From the NCBI RefSeq assembly GCF_015476655.1, contig NZ_JABFHF010000005.1, positions 1 through 64,000 on the forward strand: 64,000 nt of DNA, in the 5' to 3' direction. Within the stretch, counting starts at the first letter, position 1; each line of letters starts with the position of its first letter. The position numbers and the translations under genes were made by a program. This document shows, one piece after another, positions 25,800 through 33,523 of this stretch. This DNA comes from Aquiflexum lacus. GTDB lineage: Bacteria; Bacteroidota; Bacteroidia; Cytophagales; Cyclobacteriaceae. The notes below the pieces were generated by a model. The model did no database searches, was not told the origin of the DNA, and worked only from the letters and a program-made list of their open reading frames with translations.

Positions 25800-26348
25800 T
25801 CAATTTTTTAGTTCCTTACTTAACCATGCTTTTGCCAATCTCCAATCCCGTCTTACCGTGTCTATGGATACCTCCAACATTTCTGCGATTTCTTCATGCT
25901 TGTAACCTCCAAAAAAATGAAATTCAACTACACGACTAAGCCGTGGATTGAAATGTTTCAACCTTTTCAAAGATTCATCTAGTTCAATGACCTGCTCAGG
26001 AGTTGTCAAAACAACATGGTTTAAGGCTCCTTGTGTAAGCTGAATATAATTTCCACCCCGCTTTATTCTTTGTTTCTGCCTTGCATAATCCACCAAATAC
26101 CTTCTCATTACAATCGCAGCAATTGCCATAAATTGCCCCTTATTTTCGATCATCTTTTTTTGTTGGTCCATTTTCAAATAAACTTCATGAACCAAGGCAG
26201 ATGTATCGAGAGTATATGCCTGATGCTCATATCTCAACTTATTGGATGCTAGACTGCGTAATTCCTGGTAACAGTTTTGAAATTGCGACCTGAGGATACT
26301 GAATTTTTGAGGAGATCTTGAACCGGAAGTTGAAACTATGGTATTCAT
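25800..26348 (-). CDS. ECF-type sigma factor paired with Ser/Thr kinase
   Basis: A 182-aa protein. Region 2 spans about residues 20-100 (LVHEVYLKMDQQ... MRRYLVDYARQKQRIKRGG), and region 4 is at the end (RLSRVVEFHFFGGYKHEEIAEMLEVSIDTVRRDWRLAKAWLSKEL). The wording LVDYAR and TVRRDWRLAKAWL is characteristic of the Sig70_ECF/ECF43 type, usually linked to a kinase rather than to an anti-sigma factor. It is the first gene of the pair with 23240-25795. Targets are unknown. Confidence 0.9.
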   Translation of the reverse strand: MNTIVSTSGSRSPQKFSILRSQFQNCYQELRSLASNKLRYEHQAYTLDTSALVHEVYLKMDQQKKMIENKGQFMAIAAIVMRRYLVDYARQKQRIKRGGNYIQLTQGALNHVVLTTPEQVIELDESLKRLKHFNPRLSRVVEFHFFGGYKHEEIAEMLEVSIDTVRRDWRLAKAWLSKELKN

Positions 26349-26991
26349 ATCTGAAACAATGCATTTTTTTGAATGGGTATTTTTAAAAATAGTGATAAAA
26401 TTTATAATACCCTAAATAACAATTGATTATCCTAGAGATAAGTAGCTTCAATGAAACCTAGCAATGAGCATATCATGTTAAAAAAAGATAGTTCTTACTT
26501 AATCAACGCCCATGTGAGTGTCTCCACTCACATCCTTAACGTTTTTCACTTTCATGATGCTTATCCTAACCCCAATTTGAGCCTCTCCACTTATTTCCAT
26601 GAGTCAATATGCTTACCCCAAAAACTGCCTTAAATAATTACTACTTGTCAGAGTTGCATTGTATTTATCAGTTCAGCGAGAATATTGGTTAATTGAGAGA
26701 AATTCGAATCCTTTTATTAACGAAAAATTCACGAATATGCTATTGAAAATGATTAGATTTCTATCTAGATTTCGATAAAATCATCCGAGATTTATGAAGA
26801 AAATTCTTTATCTATTTGTCCTGATTTTTGTAAGCTAATTTCAAGTTTAACCTCTTAATTTATTAGCACCAATGGCAACCCAACATCCCCTCTCATCATG
26901 TTGATTTGCAAAATTATTTGTGTACCCCATTTCCTAAAATCGAGTTAAGTTTTCAAAACCTATCAACCTTTAAAAAACAAAAAATAAACAG
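26349..26991. other. Intergenic region with hairpin and isomerase-3'-end duplicate
   Basis: 643 bp. At 26512-26533 there is a perfect hairpin, ATGTGAGTG - TCTC - CACTCACAT. At 26587-26669 the sequence matches 27681-27763 (about 86 percent by hand count), which is the 3' end and downstream flank of the sugar-phosphate isomerase gene, including the equivalent stop position (TTA at 26613-26615 versus CTA at 27707-27709). It may be the last trace of a duplicated isomerase gene. The right end must hold the promoter of the outer-membrane protein gene at 26992. Confidence 0.6.
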
Positions 26992-27573
26992 ATGAAAAAA
27001 GTATTTCTTACGTTGTCTTTTGCCCTATTATTTAGTGTAACACAGGTATTCTCACAAAACGCTGAGAAACCAGTTACCGCTAAATTTTTAATTGATGTAG
27101 GTTTTGATTGGGGTGGTGATGAAATCTTGCAAGTATTCTTCACCAATGGTGGTGATCAAACGATGCGGGCTGGCCAAGGTATCAACTTGGGCTTTGGCGG
27201 AGAATTGCAATTTGCCAACTTAAAGCAGTTTATGGTTCGCTCTGCCATAAGTTTAAAGTGGACTCCTACAGCAGCAGATGATGCAAACATTATGTTTTTG
27301 AGGTTCCCTGTTCACTTGACCCCATTTTGGAAAATAAATAATGACTTCAGGTTTGGGGTTGGTATTACCACTCATTTGAATCCTAAATTAAGAGGTGATG
27401 GCGTTTTCCCTGATGTATCTTATACAAGTACGACTAACCCTCGATTTGAATTTGGATACAAATGGGTTGCCTTGACTTATACACCCATGAGCTACAAGGA
27501 TCAGCAGGGAGAAGTTTTCTCTGGAAATTCAGTTGGTGTTTCTTTTTCGGGTACATTTCCCAATAAGAAATAG
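26992..27573 (+). CDS. Predicted outer-membrane beta-barrel protein
   Basis: A 193-aa protein with a signal peptide MKKVFLTLSFALLFSVTQVFSQ. The remainder is built of alternating strands (GGELQFANLKQFMVRSAISLKW, FRFGVGITTHLNPKL, WVALTYTPMSYKD) ending GVSFSGTFPNKK, consistent with an 8-strand porin-like fold. No specific family recognised. It is isolated: opposite in direction to the sigma/kinase pair and to the sugar module, and flanked on both sides by related hairpins (26512 and 27669). Confidence 0.65.
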   Translation: MKKVFLTLSFALLFSVTQVFSQNAEKPVTAKFLIDVGFDWGGDEILQVFFTNGGDQTMRAGQGINLGFGGELQFANLKQFMVRSAISLKWTPTAADDANIMFLRFPVHLTPFWKINNDFRFGVGITTHLNPKLRGDGVFPDVSYTSTTNPRFEFGYKWVALTYTPMSYKDQQGEVFSGNSVGVSFSGTFPNKK

Positions 27574-27706
27574 CATCGATTCAGGAGGCAACTAGTTGTG
27601 GCCCCGGTTCGAGATGACCTCTCAAGGTTTACACTTTCCTTTGACTTTTCCCGAAAACTACATCGCCAATGTGAGTGTTTTCACTCATTTCCCTGAATCA
27701 ATAAGC

Positions 27707-28624
27707 CTACCCCAAAAACTGCCTTAAATAATTCCTACTGGTCAGAATAGCCTTGAATTTATCTTCTTCCGTTTTTTCATAAGCTTTATCTTCTACTTCA
27801 ATACAGACCGGTCCTCTGTATCCAACCGAAGTCAAAGCAGAAAAGAAATCCCTCCAATTCACATCACCCAATCCTGGCAATTTTGGAGAATGGTATTCCA
27901 ATGGATGGGCCATAGTTCCTACATGGTTAAGTTTATTGCGATAAACTTTGGCGTCCTTGAGGTGGATGTGGAAAAGTTTGTCTTTGTAATCGTAGATAGG
28001 TTGAATCTCGTCCATCTGTTGCCAAACCAAATGGGAGGGATCGTAATTCAAGCCAAAGTTGTCAGAAGGAATAATGGAAAACATTTCATCCCAAATGGCA
28101 GGTGTATGCGCCAGGTTTTTTCCGCTTGGCCATTCATCGGCAGTAAAATACATGGGGCAGTTTTCGATGGCTATTTTGATGTTATGATCCTCGGCAAACT
28201 TGATGATGGCAGGCCATTTTTTGGCAAAGGTTTTCAGGTTTTCTGAAATGCTTTTGGTATGGTCAGCACCTATAAAAGTGTTGACAACTCCAAGCCCCAT
28301 TTTGCTTGCTGCTTGGATGACCTTTTTGATATGGGCAAAATAGTAGTCGCTTTTTTCCTGATCGGCATCCAAAGGATTGGGATAATAGCCAAGTCCTGAG
28401 ATAGAAATGCCTCTGTTTCCAACATATTCCTGGATATAGGCAATCTTGCCTTTATCCAAGTTATCCACATCAATGTGGGTGATGCCTGCGTACCTTCTTT
28501 CAGCTTTGCCCTTGGGCCAACACATGATTTCTACACATTCAAATTGGTTGGCGGCAGCAAAGTCAATGACTTCTTCAAAAGAATTTTCGGCAAGAATGGC
28601 ACTTACAAATCCAAGGTTAAGCAT
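27707..28624 (-). CDS. Sugar phosphate isomerase/epimerase (xylose isomerase-like TIM barrel)
   Basis: A 305-aa AP-endonuclease-2/xylose-isomerase-like TIM barrel. Metal-site residues are visible in KIAIENCPM (Glu), NFGLNYDPSHLVWQ (Asp-x-x-His), LFHIHLKDAK (His) and PVCIEVEDK (Glu). The substrate is probably a keto-sugar or inositol-like compound. It is the last gene of the minus-strand group gntR-deoC-pfkB-isomerase, separated from the kinase by a repeat-flanked pseudogene, so co-transcription may be disturbed. Confidence 0.87.
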   Translation of the reverse strand: MLNLGFVSAILAENSFEEVIDFAAANQFECVEIMCWPKGKAERRYAGITHIDVDNLDKGKIAYIQEYVGNRGISISGLGYYPNPLDADQEKSDYYFAHIKKVIQAASKMGLGVVNTFIGADHTKSISENLKTFAKKWPAIIKFAEDHNIKIAIENCPMYFTADEWPSGKNLAHTPAIWDEMFSIIPSDNFGLNYDPSHLVWQQMDEIQPIYDYKDKLFHIHLKDAKVYRNKLNHVGTMAHPLEYHSPKLPGLGDVNWRDFFSALTSVGYRGPVCIEVEDKAYEKTEEDKFKAILTSRNYLRQFLG

Positions 28625-28650
28625 AGGGGATATATTTAAGTATTAAATGG

Positions 28651-28731
28651 AACGCTGATGGCGCTGATCTTACTGATTTACACAGATTTTTATCTGTGAT
28701 TATCAGCCTAATCTGCGTCATCTGCGTTCTA
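28651..28731. repeat. Palindromic CGCTGATG/ATCAGC repeat, left copy
   Basis: Left copy of an imperfect inverted-repeat element. It opens GGAACGCTGATGGCGCTGAT and closes TCTGCGTCATCTGCGTTC, the closing arm being roughly the reverse complement of the opening arm. In the middle, ACAGATTTTTATCTGT is a strong hairpin. It abuts the 3' end of the GxxExxY pseudogene, whose original stop codon (28729-28731) lies at the edge of the element. Confidence 0.65.
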
Positions 28732-29115
28732 TCGTTCATTGGTAAATATTTTTCTTTTGAACTCTGGCTTTTTTCCGAAATTGAGTAATAGACCTACTTC
28801 GATCTCAGTTGCCTTAAGATAATTGATTAATTGAAACTAATGGTCTTCACAAAGTGCTTCAGCAGCTTTTAATTCAACTATTACTTTTTCTTCAACGGCC
28901 AAATCAGCACAATAATCACCTACCAAATTACCTTCATAAAACACCTTCACCCTTCTTTGCTTTTCTACAAACAAACCCATATTCCTCAATTCTATAAACA
29001 TTGCATTCTCATAGACCTTCTCCAGAAACCCAAATCCAAGGGTATTGTAAATCTTATAAAAAGCTTTGATTATTTTTTCGGTTAGGTCTTTGTGTTTGAA
29101 ATTATCGTAGTTCAT
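28729..29115 (-). pseudogene. GxxExxY family gene broken by an in-frame TAG
   Basis: Translation from the ATG at 29115 gives 92 residues with the family hallmark (GFGFLEKVYENA) and ends ELKAAEALCEDH at TAG (28837-28839). Reading past that TAG in the same frame continues FQLINYLKATEIEVGLLLNFGKKPEF...KIFTN, exactly the family's normal C-terminus, to a second TAG at 28729-28731. A single G-to-T change (GAG to TAG) explains it. The lost part includes conserved C-terminal residues, so the product is probably non-functional. The gene sits between two copies of a palindromic repeat. Function of the family is unproven. Confidence 0.85.
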
Positions 29116-29130
29116 AGGCTTTATTAAATA

Positions 29131-29284
29131 GAACGCTGATGACGCAGATTTAGCAGATTTACACTGATTTAATTCTGCTATAATAAGCGCTCCTTCTAAA
29201 GTAATACTCACGTGATCCTGTTCCAAAAATTCTTAAAAAAAATCAGCGACCATCAGCCCAATCAGCGTCATCCGCGTTCCATCC
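29131..29284. repeat. Palindromic CGCTGATG/ATCAGC repeat, right copy
   Basis: Right copy. The opening arm GAACGCTGATGACGCAGATT (29137-29156) and closing arm ATCAGCCCAATCAGCGTCAT with CCGCGTTCC (29253-29281) are about 40-bp imperfect inverted repeats, separated by roughly 65 bp. The closing arm runs over the 3' end of the PfkB kinase gene and supplies its last codons and stop (TGG ATG GAA CGC GGA TGA). The left copy at 28651-28731 has the same arms. Confidence 0.65.
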
Positions 29285-30383
29285 ACGATTCCAGATATTG
29301 GCTTAATTCGCTTAAATCAGGGCTCTTTCCATTTTGGATATAGGCCCCTGAACAGCTCATACCCAGCAAAAGCCTCTCCTCCATTTCCAAATCCAATAAG
29401 CAGGCCAAGGCATAACCTGCATTGAAATTGTCTCCGCCTCCTGTGAGAATCTTGGGTTCTGCGACTAATTTACCTTCAACTTGAACCAACCCTTTGTGAG
29501 TTACTGCAAAACTCCTGTTGACAGGATGAATCAACATACAAGCGATTGTCATGTTGTCAAATATGGCTTCGGCTTTTTCTTCCGTTGAAGAATCTTTATT
29601 ACCTGGATTTTCCAAAGCCTCAAAGACGATATTCGTTTCGTTTTCATTTAGACCGAGAGTCACTTCTCCAAATTCACTATACCTGGAAATAATCTGTAGG
29701 ACTTCCCTGATCTCCTCATTGGATTTTCTGGAGGGATCGCACAAGTCGAAGAAGAATTTCTTGCCAAGAGATCCATTTGGCTTTACTATTTCATCAAATA
29801 ATCCTAGCCAAATATCAGAGGCATGTGGAAGATTGACCCAATCTACTGCAGCGACCAACTGACTGTCAAGATAAATTTTATTTAGGTCATCAAGACCTAT
29901 TCTTTCCTTGACTTTTTCCCAATTAAAATCATCAAAAGATCCACAATCAGAAAATATCAACTTGCCATCCTGAAACTCAAATGCATCTGATTGTCCGGGA
30001 TTTTCCAAACTGTGAACTTGAATATTGGAGTGCAAATCCTCGAATACAGGATAAATCTTCGGAAAACCCAAAGTGCCCAAACAATGGACCTGAAAACCGA
30101 GGGCACCCATGGCTTGTGACATGATGGGTGCGTTACCGCCTATTTTGAGCTCTTTGAGTGACAATTCTACTTGTCCACTTTTTCCGGAAAGGCCTTTGAT
30201 ATGGTCTGCAAATCTTGATATGTCCTTGAAAAATTGCTTCTCTGCACCGGATTTTTTGTGGATAACTCCATACAAGCTATCCACATACCCATCAAATCCA
30301 ATCATGATGGATTGGTCAAGTTTAAGGTTATCAAGTTTTTTGGCCAGTTTCCCTAATCGATCATTTGCGTTTTTGGAAGCCAT
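29268..30383 (-). CDS. PfkB family carbohydrate kinase
   Basis: A 371-aa ribokinase-fold protein. IMIGFDGYVDSLYGVI is the N-terminal sugar-binding strand, LKIGGNAPIMSQAMGALG the lid and substrate region, and ILTGGGDNFNAGYALACLL the catalytic-base motif (GGGDNF in place of the commoner G-A-G-D). It lies 10 bp downstream of deoC on the same strand and probably phosphorylates a sugar feeding the aldolase or isomerase. The last four to six codons (WMERG and stop) lie within the palindromic repeat at 29131-29284, so the C-terminus may have been rewritten. Confidence 0.87.
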   Translation of the reverse strand: MASKNANDRLGKLAKKLDNLKLDQSIMIGFDGYVDSLYGVIHKKSGAEKQFFKDISRFADHIKGLSGKSGQVELSLKELKIGGNAPIMSQAMGALGFQVHCLGTLGFPKIYPVFEDLHSNIQVHSLENPGQSDAFEFQDGKLIFSDCGSFDDFNWEKVKERIGLDDLNKIYLDSQLVAAVDWVNLPHASDIWLGLFDEIVKPNGSLGKKFFFDLCDPSRKSNEEIREVLQIISRYSEFGEVTLGLNENETNIVFEALENPGNKDSSTEEKAEAIFDNMTIACMLIHPVNRSFAVTHKGLVQVEGKLVAEPKILTGGGDNFNAGYALACLLDLEMEERLLLGMSCSGAYIQNGKSPDLSELSQYLESWMERG

Positions 30384-30393
30384 AAAAAATCGA

Positions 30394-31152
30394 TTAATAG
30401 CCTACACTTTCTTTGAATTCAGGCTTATCACCGGATTCTCCGCCATATTTCTTTTTGGCATCTTCCAGAATCGTAGCAGTAGCGGTTGCCCCGATTCTAG
30501 TGACTCCCCAGGATTTTACTTTGAGCAAATCCTCCAAAGTCCTTACCCCACCGGCAGCTTTGATCTGTACTTCCGGAGCGCTGTGTTTTCGCATCAATTT
30601 CAAGTCATGTTCGGTAGCTCCTTCATAACTGTATTTACCATCGCTTCCTTTGATAAAACCGTAACCTGTGGAGGTCTTGACAAACTCTACTTTGGCCGCG
30701 CTACAGATTTCACAGAGTTTGATTTTGTGTTTGTCTTCGGTCAAGTAGTCATTCTCAAAAATCACCTTTAAGGCTGCTTTATGTTTTTTGGTAATTGCTA
30801 CTATGGCTTCAATTTCCTTGCTTACATAATCCCAATCCTCTTGTAAGACTTTCCCTATGTTGACCACCATATCGATTTCTACAGCACCTTCTTGACAAGC
30901 CTTTTCGGTTTCGTAGACTTTTACTTCTGTACTGCTATTGCCATGGGGAAATCCAATCACGGTGCACACCATCACATCCGAACCTTTCAACCACTTGATG
31001 GCATCCTTGACGGCATAGGGTTTGATGCAGACTGATGCTACATCATAATGTTTAGCCAATTCACATCCTTCTTTCAGGTCTTTGTCTGTCATTGTGGGAT
31101 GCAAGAGGCTATGATCAATCATTTTGGCGAGCTCTTTGACTTCTTTTAGCAT
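30394..31152 (-). CDS. deoC: Deoxyribose-phosphate aldolase
   Basis: A 252-aa class I aldolase. The Schiff-base Lys is in VEFVKTSTGYG, the second conserved Lys in VQIKAAGGVRT, and the early Lys/Asp pair in CTVIGFPHG...EIDMVVNIG. The reaction is cleavage of 2-deoxyribose-5-phosphate, or a related sugar phosphate, to glyceraldehyde-3-phosphate and acetaldehyde. It lies between gntR (29 bp) and the PfkB kinase (10 bp), so the three form an operon. With a sugar isomerase further down, the cluster looks like a small sugar-catabolic unit rather than nucleoside salvage. Confidence 0.93.
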   Translation of the reverse strand: MLKEVKELAKMIDHSLLHPTMTDKDLKEGCELAKHYDVASVCIKPYAVKDAIKWLKGSDVMVCTVIGFPHGNSSTEVKVYETEKACQEGAVEIDMVVNIGKVLQEDWDYVSKEIEAIVAITKKHKAALKVIFENDYLTEDKHKIKLCEICSAAKVEFVKTSTGYGFIKGSDGKYSYEGATEHDLKLMRKHSAPEVQIKAAGGVRTLEDLLKVKSWGVTRIGATATATILEDAKKKYGGESGDKPEFKESVGY

Positions 31153-31181
31153 AATTTCGATTATTAAATTTTTGAATATTT

Positions 31182-31895
31182 CTATTGAAAATAACTCCCG
31201 ATAACATAGGAATCGGTATTGAAAAACAAGGAACTGTAAATAAAAAAATCCTTTCGTGAAGTCCCATATTTTCGGTAAGTATGAAGGATGGGTTCTCCTA
31301 TCTCGGTTTCGAGAAAAGCTGCCAATTCTTCGTCAGCCTTGACTGCCCTTACTTCCTGATCCATTGAAATGATTTCGATATCAAAATTCAAAGCAAGAGT
31401 AGTGAACAAAGAATCATTGACAAGTTTCGCTTCTGCAAATTTTGGAAGGTTCATATTCGGTATATAGGTATACTCCAACATAATGGGTGATTGATTGATC
31501 AGTCTAAGCCGATGCAGGAAATAGCAACCGACTTTCGATTCTGCTTCTGAAAGGGTATAGAAAAAATCATCCGACCAATTTTGAAGAACAGGCCCTTCCA
31601 AAATCTGATTGTTGACTTTGTCATCCGTATGGCTGATTACCTCAGAAAAACCTTTGAAGGACAAAAGCCCCAAACGTTTTTTCTTAAGATTAACAATGCT
31701 GCCTTTGCCCTTTCTTTTGATGATATAGCCATCATCTTCCATTTTTTGAAGCGCCTGTCTGACGGTGGCCCTGGTCATGTCATGTTCGGACGATAGCACA
31801 TTTTCAGATGGAAGTAAATCCCCTTCCTTATAAACGCCTTGGATGATCTGTGATTTGAGCAGCTGTTGTAATTCCCTGTATTTGAAGGTTTCCAT
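31182..31895 (-). CDS. GntR/HutC-type transcriptional regulator
   Basis: 237 aa from the ATG at 31895 (METFKYREL). An in-frame upstream start at 31916 would lie inside the operator palindrome and is less likely. The N-terminal winged helix has LLPSENVLSSEHDMTRATVRQALQKMEDDGYIIKRKGKGSIV. The C-terminal UTRA ligand-binding domain runs from about 80 to the end and includes FLHRLRLINQSPIMLEYTYIP. It is the first gene of gntR-deoC-pfkB. A 30-bp perfect palindrome 13 bp upstream of the start suggests autoregulation with a phosphorylated sugar as effector. Confidence 0.9.
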   Translation of the reverse strand: METFKYRELQQLLKSQIIQGVYKEGDLLPSENVLSSEHDMTRATVRQALQKMEDDGYIIKRKGKGSIVNLKKKRLGLLSFKGFSEVISHTDDKVNNQILEGPVLQNWSDDFFYTLSEAESKVGCYFLHRLRLINQSPIMLEYTYIPNMNLPKFAEAKLVNDSLFTTLALNFDIEIISMDQEVRAVKADEELAAFLETEIGEPILHTYRKYGTSRKDFFIYSSLFFNTDSYVIGSYFQ

Positions 31896-31908
31896 TACCA
31901 AAAATAAG

Positions 31909-31938
31909 AATCCCAACTTGTATATACAAGTTGGGATT
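31909..31938. promoter_or_regulatory. 30-bp perfect palindromic operator of gntR operon
   Basis: A perfect palindrome centred between 31923 and 31924 whose core reads ACTTGTATATACAAGT, flanked symmetrically by AATCCCA and TGGGATT. The core matches the GT-TATA-AC type bound by HutC-subfamily GntR regulators. It ends 13 bp upstream of the preferred gntR start, where binding would block transcription of gntR-deoC-pfkB. The mazEF-like pair starts 140 bp to the other side. Confidence 0.75.
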
Positions 31939-32052
31939 CATTGAATATTATAATTTATGCAGTCAACACCGCACCACTATTCTACATCTAAAAGCGAAAC
32001 ACCAGTATAGAAAGCTTGTCCCAATTAAACTTTTTTCACGTATATTGGTATA

Positions 32053-32060
32053 TACTTTTG
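32053..32060 (+). promoter_or_regulatory. Candidate -7 box for the MazEF-like pair
   Basis: TACTTTTG fits the Bacteroidota TAnnTTTG -7 element and lies 18 bp upstream of the antitoxin ATG at 32078, with a T-run (about 32030-32036) at the -33 distance. The nearby TATATTGGTATATAC (32041-32055) is a partly symmetric sequence where the antitoxin could bind. Both points are inference from position. Confidence 0.4.
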
Positions 32061-32077
32061 GTAATACGAACAGTAAT

Positions 32078-32314
32078 ATGAAAACACTTTCACTAAAATT
32101 GGATGAAGGGATCTTCGAGGAGACCGAAAAGATTGTGTCGGAAAATGGGATTCCGCGAAATAGGTATATCAATGAGGCGCTAAGGTTTTACAACCGAGTC
32201 CAAAAACGCAAAAAACTTGCGAAGGACTTTGCAATCGCATCAAAGATGGTCAAAAACTCATCGATGTTGGTCAATAAGGAAATGGATAAGTTGATCGATG
32301 AAGGCGCAATTTGA
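32078..32314 (+). CDS. MazE/RHH-type antitoxin
   Basis: 78 aa from the ATG at 32078. The open frame extends upstream to 31931, but that part is not coding-like. The N-terminus MKTLSLKLDEGIFEETEKIVSENGIPRNRYINEALRFYNR is a ribbon-helix-helix DNA-binding fold, and the C-terminus is a helical acidic/basic tail that would wrap the toxin. It overlaps the toxin start by 17 bp. It neutralises the MazF-like protein and probably represses the pair's promoter. Confidence 0.85.
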   Translation: MKTLSLKLDEGIFEETEKIVSENGIPRNRYINEALRFYNRVQKRKKLAKDFAIASKMVKNSSMLVNKEMDKLIDEGAI

Positions 32315-32639
32315 CATTTGGCTTGCCAACCTAAATCCTTCAAAAGGAACTGAACCTGGAAAAATCCGACCTGTTGTTATCATCCAATCAGATCTACTGA
32401 ACAAGGTCGGGCATCCCTCAACGCTCGCCTGCCCCATCACAAGTCAGCTTTCGGAAGAAAAGAATGTGCTGCGGGTGAAACTCGATACCGTCGGAACAGG
32501 ACTGGAACAGGATTCGGAAGTATTAATCGACCAAATCCGGGCTTTGGATAATCAACGGTTGCTTCAGCGCCTTGGCAAAATCGGAGCGGATCAATCGGAA
32601 GAGCTGTTGTGGAGGCTGAAGGCGATTCTGGATATTTAG
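32298..32639 (+). CDS. MazF/PemK-type mRNA interferase toxin
   Basis: A 113-aa protein of the MazF/PemK fold: FDIWLANLNPSKGTEPGKIRPVVIIQSDLLNKVGHPSTLACPITSQ, with the conserved G-x-E-x-x-x-x-R-P (Arg) and the PIT (Thr) used in RNA cleavage, then LIDQIRALDNQRLLQRLGKI. All key elements are intact. The gene overlaps its antitoxin by 17 bp. It is a standard type II toxin-antitoxin module inserted between the sugar operon and purU. Confidence 0.9.
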   Translation: MKAQFDIWLANLNPSKGTEPGKIRPVVIIQSDLLNKVGHPSTLACPITSQLSEEKNVLRVKLDTVGTGLEQDSEVLIDQIRALDNQRLLQRLGKIGADQSEELLWRLKAILDI

Positions 32640-32656
32640 CTGATCATTGGGATGAA

Positions 32657-33511
32657 TCAATAAAATATCACAGTTTTGTTTCCATAAGCCAGCACCTTCC
32701 TTTCCAGATGGTATTTGATGGCTTTTGACAATACCACTTTTTCCACATCCTGACCTATTTGGACCAAATCCGAAGGTAAGTTATGGTGCCGTACTCTGGC
32801 GATATCCTGTTCAATGATAGGTCCTGCATCCAATTCTTCTGTGACATAATGGGCAGTGGCCCCTATGATTTTGACACCTCTTTCATAGGCGGCATGATAG
32901 GGTTTAGCACCTACAAAGGCGGGAAGGAAAGAGTGATGGATATTGATGATTTTGTTGGGATAATTACGGATAAAATCACCACTGAGAATCTGCATGTATC
33001 GGGCCAATACCACAAAATCTACCCTGAATTCATTGAGCAATTCCAATTGTCTCTCTTCAACCAGATCTTTATTGGACTTGTCCATGGGAAGGTAATAAAA
33101 TGGAATACCAAATGCCTCTACGACTTTCTTATGGTCAGGATGATTTGAAATGACCAAAGGTATCTCGACCTCAAACTGTGCAGAATAGAATTTGCTCAAA
33201 ATATCGATCAGACAATGGGACAACTTGGAAACCATGATGGCCATCCTTGGTTTTCTGAAATTGAAATAGAGTTCAAATTCCATTTCAAACATCTTGGCTA
33301 CTTTAGCCTCGAAAATAGGTTCTATTTCCTCTTTCTTTAGGGCAAAGCTGTCCAATTCCCATGCAGCCCTCATAAAAAACATCCCGATTTCCTCATCCAC
33401 ATGCTGGTCAATTTCCAAAATATTGCCATGATAAGAAAATAGGAATTCCGATACTGCTGCCACAATACCTTTTTGATCCTTGCAACGGATCATCAAAATT
33501 GCTTTTTTCAT
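32657..33511 (-). CDS. purU: Formyltetrahydrofolate deformylase
   Basis: A 284-aa protein with an N-terminal ACT domain (about 1-80, LMIRCKDQKGIVAAVSEFL) and a formyltransferase-like catalytic domain (VLARYMQILS, IINIHHSFLPAFVGAKPYHAAYERGVKIIGATAHYVTEELDAGPII with the catalytic Asn, His and Asp region). It hydrolyses 10-formyl-THF to formate and THF, balancing one-carbon units for purine synthesis. It starts 12 bp downstream of the SNF2 helicase gene on the same strand. Confidence 0.93.
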   Translation of the reverse strand: MKKAILMIRCKDQKGIVAAVSEFLFSYHGNILEIDQHVDEEIGMFFMRAAWELDSFALKKEEIEPIFEAKVAKMFEMEFELYFNFRKPRMAIMVSKLSHCLIDILSKFYSAQFEVEIPLVISNHPDHKKVVEAFGIPFYYLPMDKSNKDLVEERQLELLNEFRVDFVVLARYMQILSGDFIRNYPNKIINIHHSFLPAFVGAKPYHAAYERGVKIIGATAHYVTEELDAGPIIEQDIARVRHHNLPSDLVQIGQDVEKVVLSKAIKYHLERKVLAYGNKTVIFY

Positions 33512-33523
33512 TTTTTAAAAATA

